DNA from: Janthinobacterium fluminis
GTDB taxonomy: Bacteria; Pseudomonadota; Gammaproteobacteria; Burkholderiales; Burkholderiaceae_D
Direction: 5' to 3'
Assembly (NCBI RefSeq): GCF_028595325.1
Contig: NZ_JAQQXR010000001.1
Coordinates: 1,240,001-1,304,000, forward strand
DNA: 64,000 nt
This document shows, piece after piece, positions 62,431-64,000 of the stretch. Position numbers and translations under genes: made by a program. The notes beneath the pieces are model-generated. The model was not told the origin of the DNA, ran no database searches, and worked only from the letters and a program-made list of their open reading frames with translations. The stretch's first letter is position 1. The number at the start of each line of letters is the position of its first letter.

Positions 62431-63297
62431 CTACTTTTCCGCAGGCGCAGCGTGCAACTTCAGCAACAGGGCCTTGTAATCGGCAATCGGACCCAGTCCC
62501 ATCTGGGCCCGGCGCGCGTCAAGATGCGCCTCGTCTTCGACGGAATACATTTCTTGCTTGCCCAATTGATTCGTTTGAAACTGGCTGCCATAGCGCTGCT
62601 TTTTGCCGTCATACATCAAGTCCCGGTCGACGCTCAGCGCAACGCTGGCCCAAGGCAACTCCCCCTTCTCGGCCGCAGTCTTCATGTATGGCAGGCATTG
62701 CTTCAGCAGGGAAGCGCTGCCGTGTTGAACCAGCAGCCACACGGCCTTGGCGGCTTTCCCTCCCACCAACTCCGCGCCCGGCCAACCCTTGCTGCGGATG
62801 ATGTCCCGAACCCTGGCCTCATTGCTTGCGTCGAGTAGGGCAACCTCCCGGCCCAAAGCGGGATCTTGACGCGCCGCTATCCAGCGATTGCGCACTTCCT
62901 GATCCGCAGCCTCCATTGCCTCGAATTCCGCCGCAAGCTGGGGATCGCTGCCCTGTTCACGGTGGAGCAACAAGTCAAGGCGGCTGTTTGGCCCCGGCAG
63001 CGTGAGGCTATGCTGGAGCGACGCCCAGCCAGGCGCTTTCGCGCCGATGATGTAGTCGCCGGCCGCCAAGTTGAGCACATAGCCCCCATCCGCGACCTCG
63101 CCTTGGAACATCTCGCCGCCATCGCCGCCGAGCTTGAACGCCAGGACAACGACGCCGTCGGGTAGCGGACCCGACGCGCGCAATGCGCCGTCAATACGCA
63201 CGGCGCCACCATTGGCAAACGCCAGCGTGGCAAAACACATAAGCAAGGGCATCAGCGCCAGCGGAATACAACGTGCAATCAAAGGAAATCCCGTCAT
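62431..63297 (-). CDS. DUF6624-domain exported protein
   Basis: A 288-residue protein with a signal peptide (about residues 1-27, ending FATLAFA), a beta-sandwich-like part (about 30-110, GDYIIGAKAPGWASLQHSL) that looks like a carboxypeptidase-regulatory or carrier fold, and a C-terminal DUF6624 region (DIIRSKGWPGAELVGGKAAK, QRYGSQF). Function unknown. An in-frame ATG at 63351 would give a longer, less typical signal; 63297 is preferred but uncertain because neither has a good ribosome site. Confidence 0.65.
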   Translation of the reverse strand: MTGFPLIARCIPLALMPLLMCFATLAFANGGAVRIDGALRASGPLPDGVVVLAFKLGGDGGEMFQGEVADGGYVLNLAAGDYIIGAKAPGWASLQHSLTLPGPNSRLDLLLHREQGSDPQLAAEFEAMEAADQEVRNRWIAARQDPALGREVALLDASNEARVRDIIRSKGWPGAELVGGKAAKAVWLLVQHGSASLLKQCLPYMKTAAEKGELPWASVALSVDRDLMYDGKKQRYGSQFQTNQLGKQEMYSVEDEAHLDARRAQMGLGPIADYKALLLKLHAAPAEK

Positions 63298-63683
63298 TAG
63301 TGGTAATAGGAATAGCGTCAGGACTACTCGCGCAGCCTTTCCGCTCGCCATACAAGCTGGAACATTTCAATGATTATATCAATACAAACTTTGCGGAAAT
63401 TACAGGGCGGCCCCGTCCAATACCAGGTGCGCGGCCCGGCCGCCTGACTCGCGCAGCCATGCGTTTGGCTCGCGCAGTCTAGCCAAAGCCCCCTGCCCGT
63501 CCGGCGTTTCGCTTTAAGATCAAGGCCCGAGTCAATTGTTGTATTGACACGGTTTTCCTCCTGTCATGCGCGCGGACCGGCCACCGCTTTCCGCGCGCGG
63601 CGAACAACTTCTCACAAGGAAAGTGGAGCAAACCCCGCGCTGGATTGATCTTTGCTGCATGCAAACGGAAGGATGAGAAGCCC
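63298..63683. other. Intergenic region before the acyl-CoA reductase gene
   Basis: About 386 nt (332 nt if the DUF6624 gene starts at 63351). Contains an AT-rich stretch at about 63365-63405 and a TTGACA hexamer at 63544-63549 without a convincing -10 element. No gene, repeat or RNA was recognised. Confidence 0.6.
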
Positions 63684-64000
63684 ATGGAACACGTCTTGAA
63701 GGACACTTTCCCCACGCTGGACGCTCGGGCAGCCCTGGCCGGCAAGCACATCCTCCTCACCGGCGCCACCGGCTTCCTCGCCAAGGTCGTGCTGGAAAAA
63801 CTGCTGCGCAGCGTGCCCGACGTCGGCGGCATCACCCTGCTGCTACGCGCCGGCCGCAACGGCGCCGACGCGCGCGCCCGCTTCGAGCGCGAGATCGCCA
63901 CCTCGTCCGTGTTCGACAAGCTGCGCGCCGAGCGCCCGCGCTGGCTGGAACGCTTCTTCGCCGACAAGCTCGACTGCGTCACCGGCGAGGTGACGCAAGC
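63684..64000 (+). CDS. Fatty acyl-CoA reductase-like protein, N-terminal part (runs off the window)
   Basis: The first 105 residues of a short-chain dehydrogenase-type protein. HILLTGATGFLAKVVLEKLL (about residues 22-41) is the NAD(P)-binding glycine motif in the form used by fatty acyl-CoA reductases and the reductase domains of lipid enzymes. The gene is cut by the end of the window, so the rest is unseen. Start at 63684 is preferred as the motif then lies at the usual distance. A polyketide-type thioester reductase is the alternative. Confidence 0.75.
   Translation, partial: MEHVLKDTFPTLDARAALAGKHILLTGATGFLAKVVLEKLLRSVPDVGGITLLLRAGRNGADARARFEREIATSSVFDKLRAERPRWLERFFADKLDCVTGEVTQ

Overview
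The window is GC-rich bacterial chromosome that reads as a betaproteobacterium of the Oxalobacteraceae type (Massilia, Duganella or Janthinobacterium relatives). The assignment rests on familiar protein families and their arrangement, not on a 16S gene, and is therefore an inference. About 50 genes are annotated. No rRNA, tRNA, CRISPR array, insertion sequence or prophage was recognised.

Positions 1-41.5 kb are dominated by anaerobic nitrogen-oxide respiration. On the minus strand lie the start of narX, moaA, a parvulin and narIJHG, read narG to narX. After a sensory block (a solute-binding protein coupled to a CHASE-PAS-GGDEF-EAL protein) and two small secreted proteins in AT-rich DNA come a carbonic anhydrase and ubiT-ubiV-ubiU (oxygen-independent ubiquinone synthesis). 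A DUF2249 protein and a polytopic membrane protein follow. Then come dnr, hemN, narK2 and narK1, nsrR divergent from quinol nitric oxide reductase, a second DUF2249 protein, an orphan metalloprotease/lipoprotein operon, nrdD in two pieces plus nrdG, and nirK-nirV-SCO. Together these encode nitrate to nitrite to NO to N2O, with the molybdenum cofactor step, heme, quinone and deoxynucleotide synthesis needed without oxygen. No nosZ lies in the window.

Positions 41.5-57.1 kb hold envelope functions and part of a type VI secretion system: a bifunctional penicillin-binding protein, several lipoproteins, then a minus-strand run tssE-tssF-tssG-vgrG-tle3-tla3-PAAR and a divergent tssK. The sheath, Hcp, ClpV and membrane-complex genes are absent. 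An AT-rich patch covers the tle3/tla3 junction.

Positions 57.1-64 kb carry an Lrp regulator divergent from hppD-tyrB (tyrosine degradation), a YbaK deacylase, a TetR regulator with a clear operator in front of an alpha/beta hydrolase, a DUF6624 protein, and the start of a fatty acyl-CoA reductase-like gene.

Four copies of a near-perfect ~54-62 bp palindrome sit between genes at 20.9, 36.4, 41.5 and 60.8 kb. The most unusual gene-level observation is that the glycyl-radical end of the anaerobic ribonucleotide reductase is encoded by its own 64-residue ORF.
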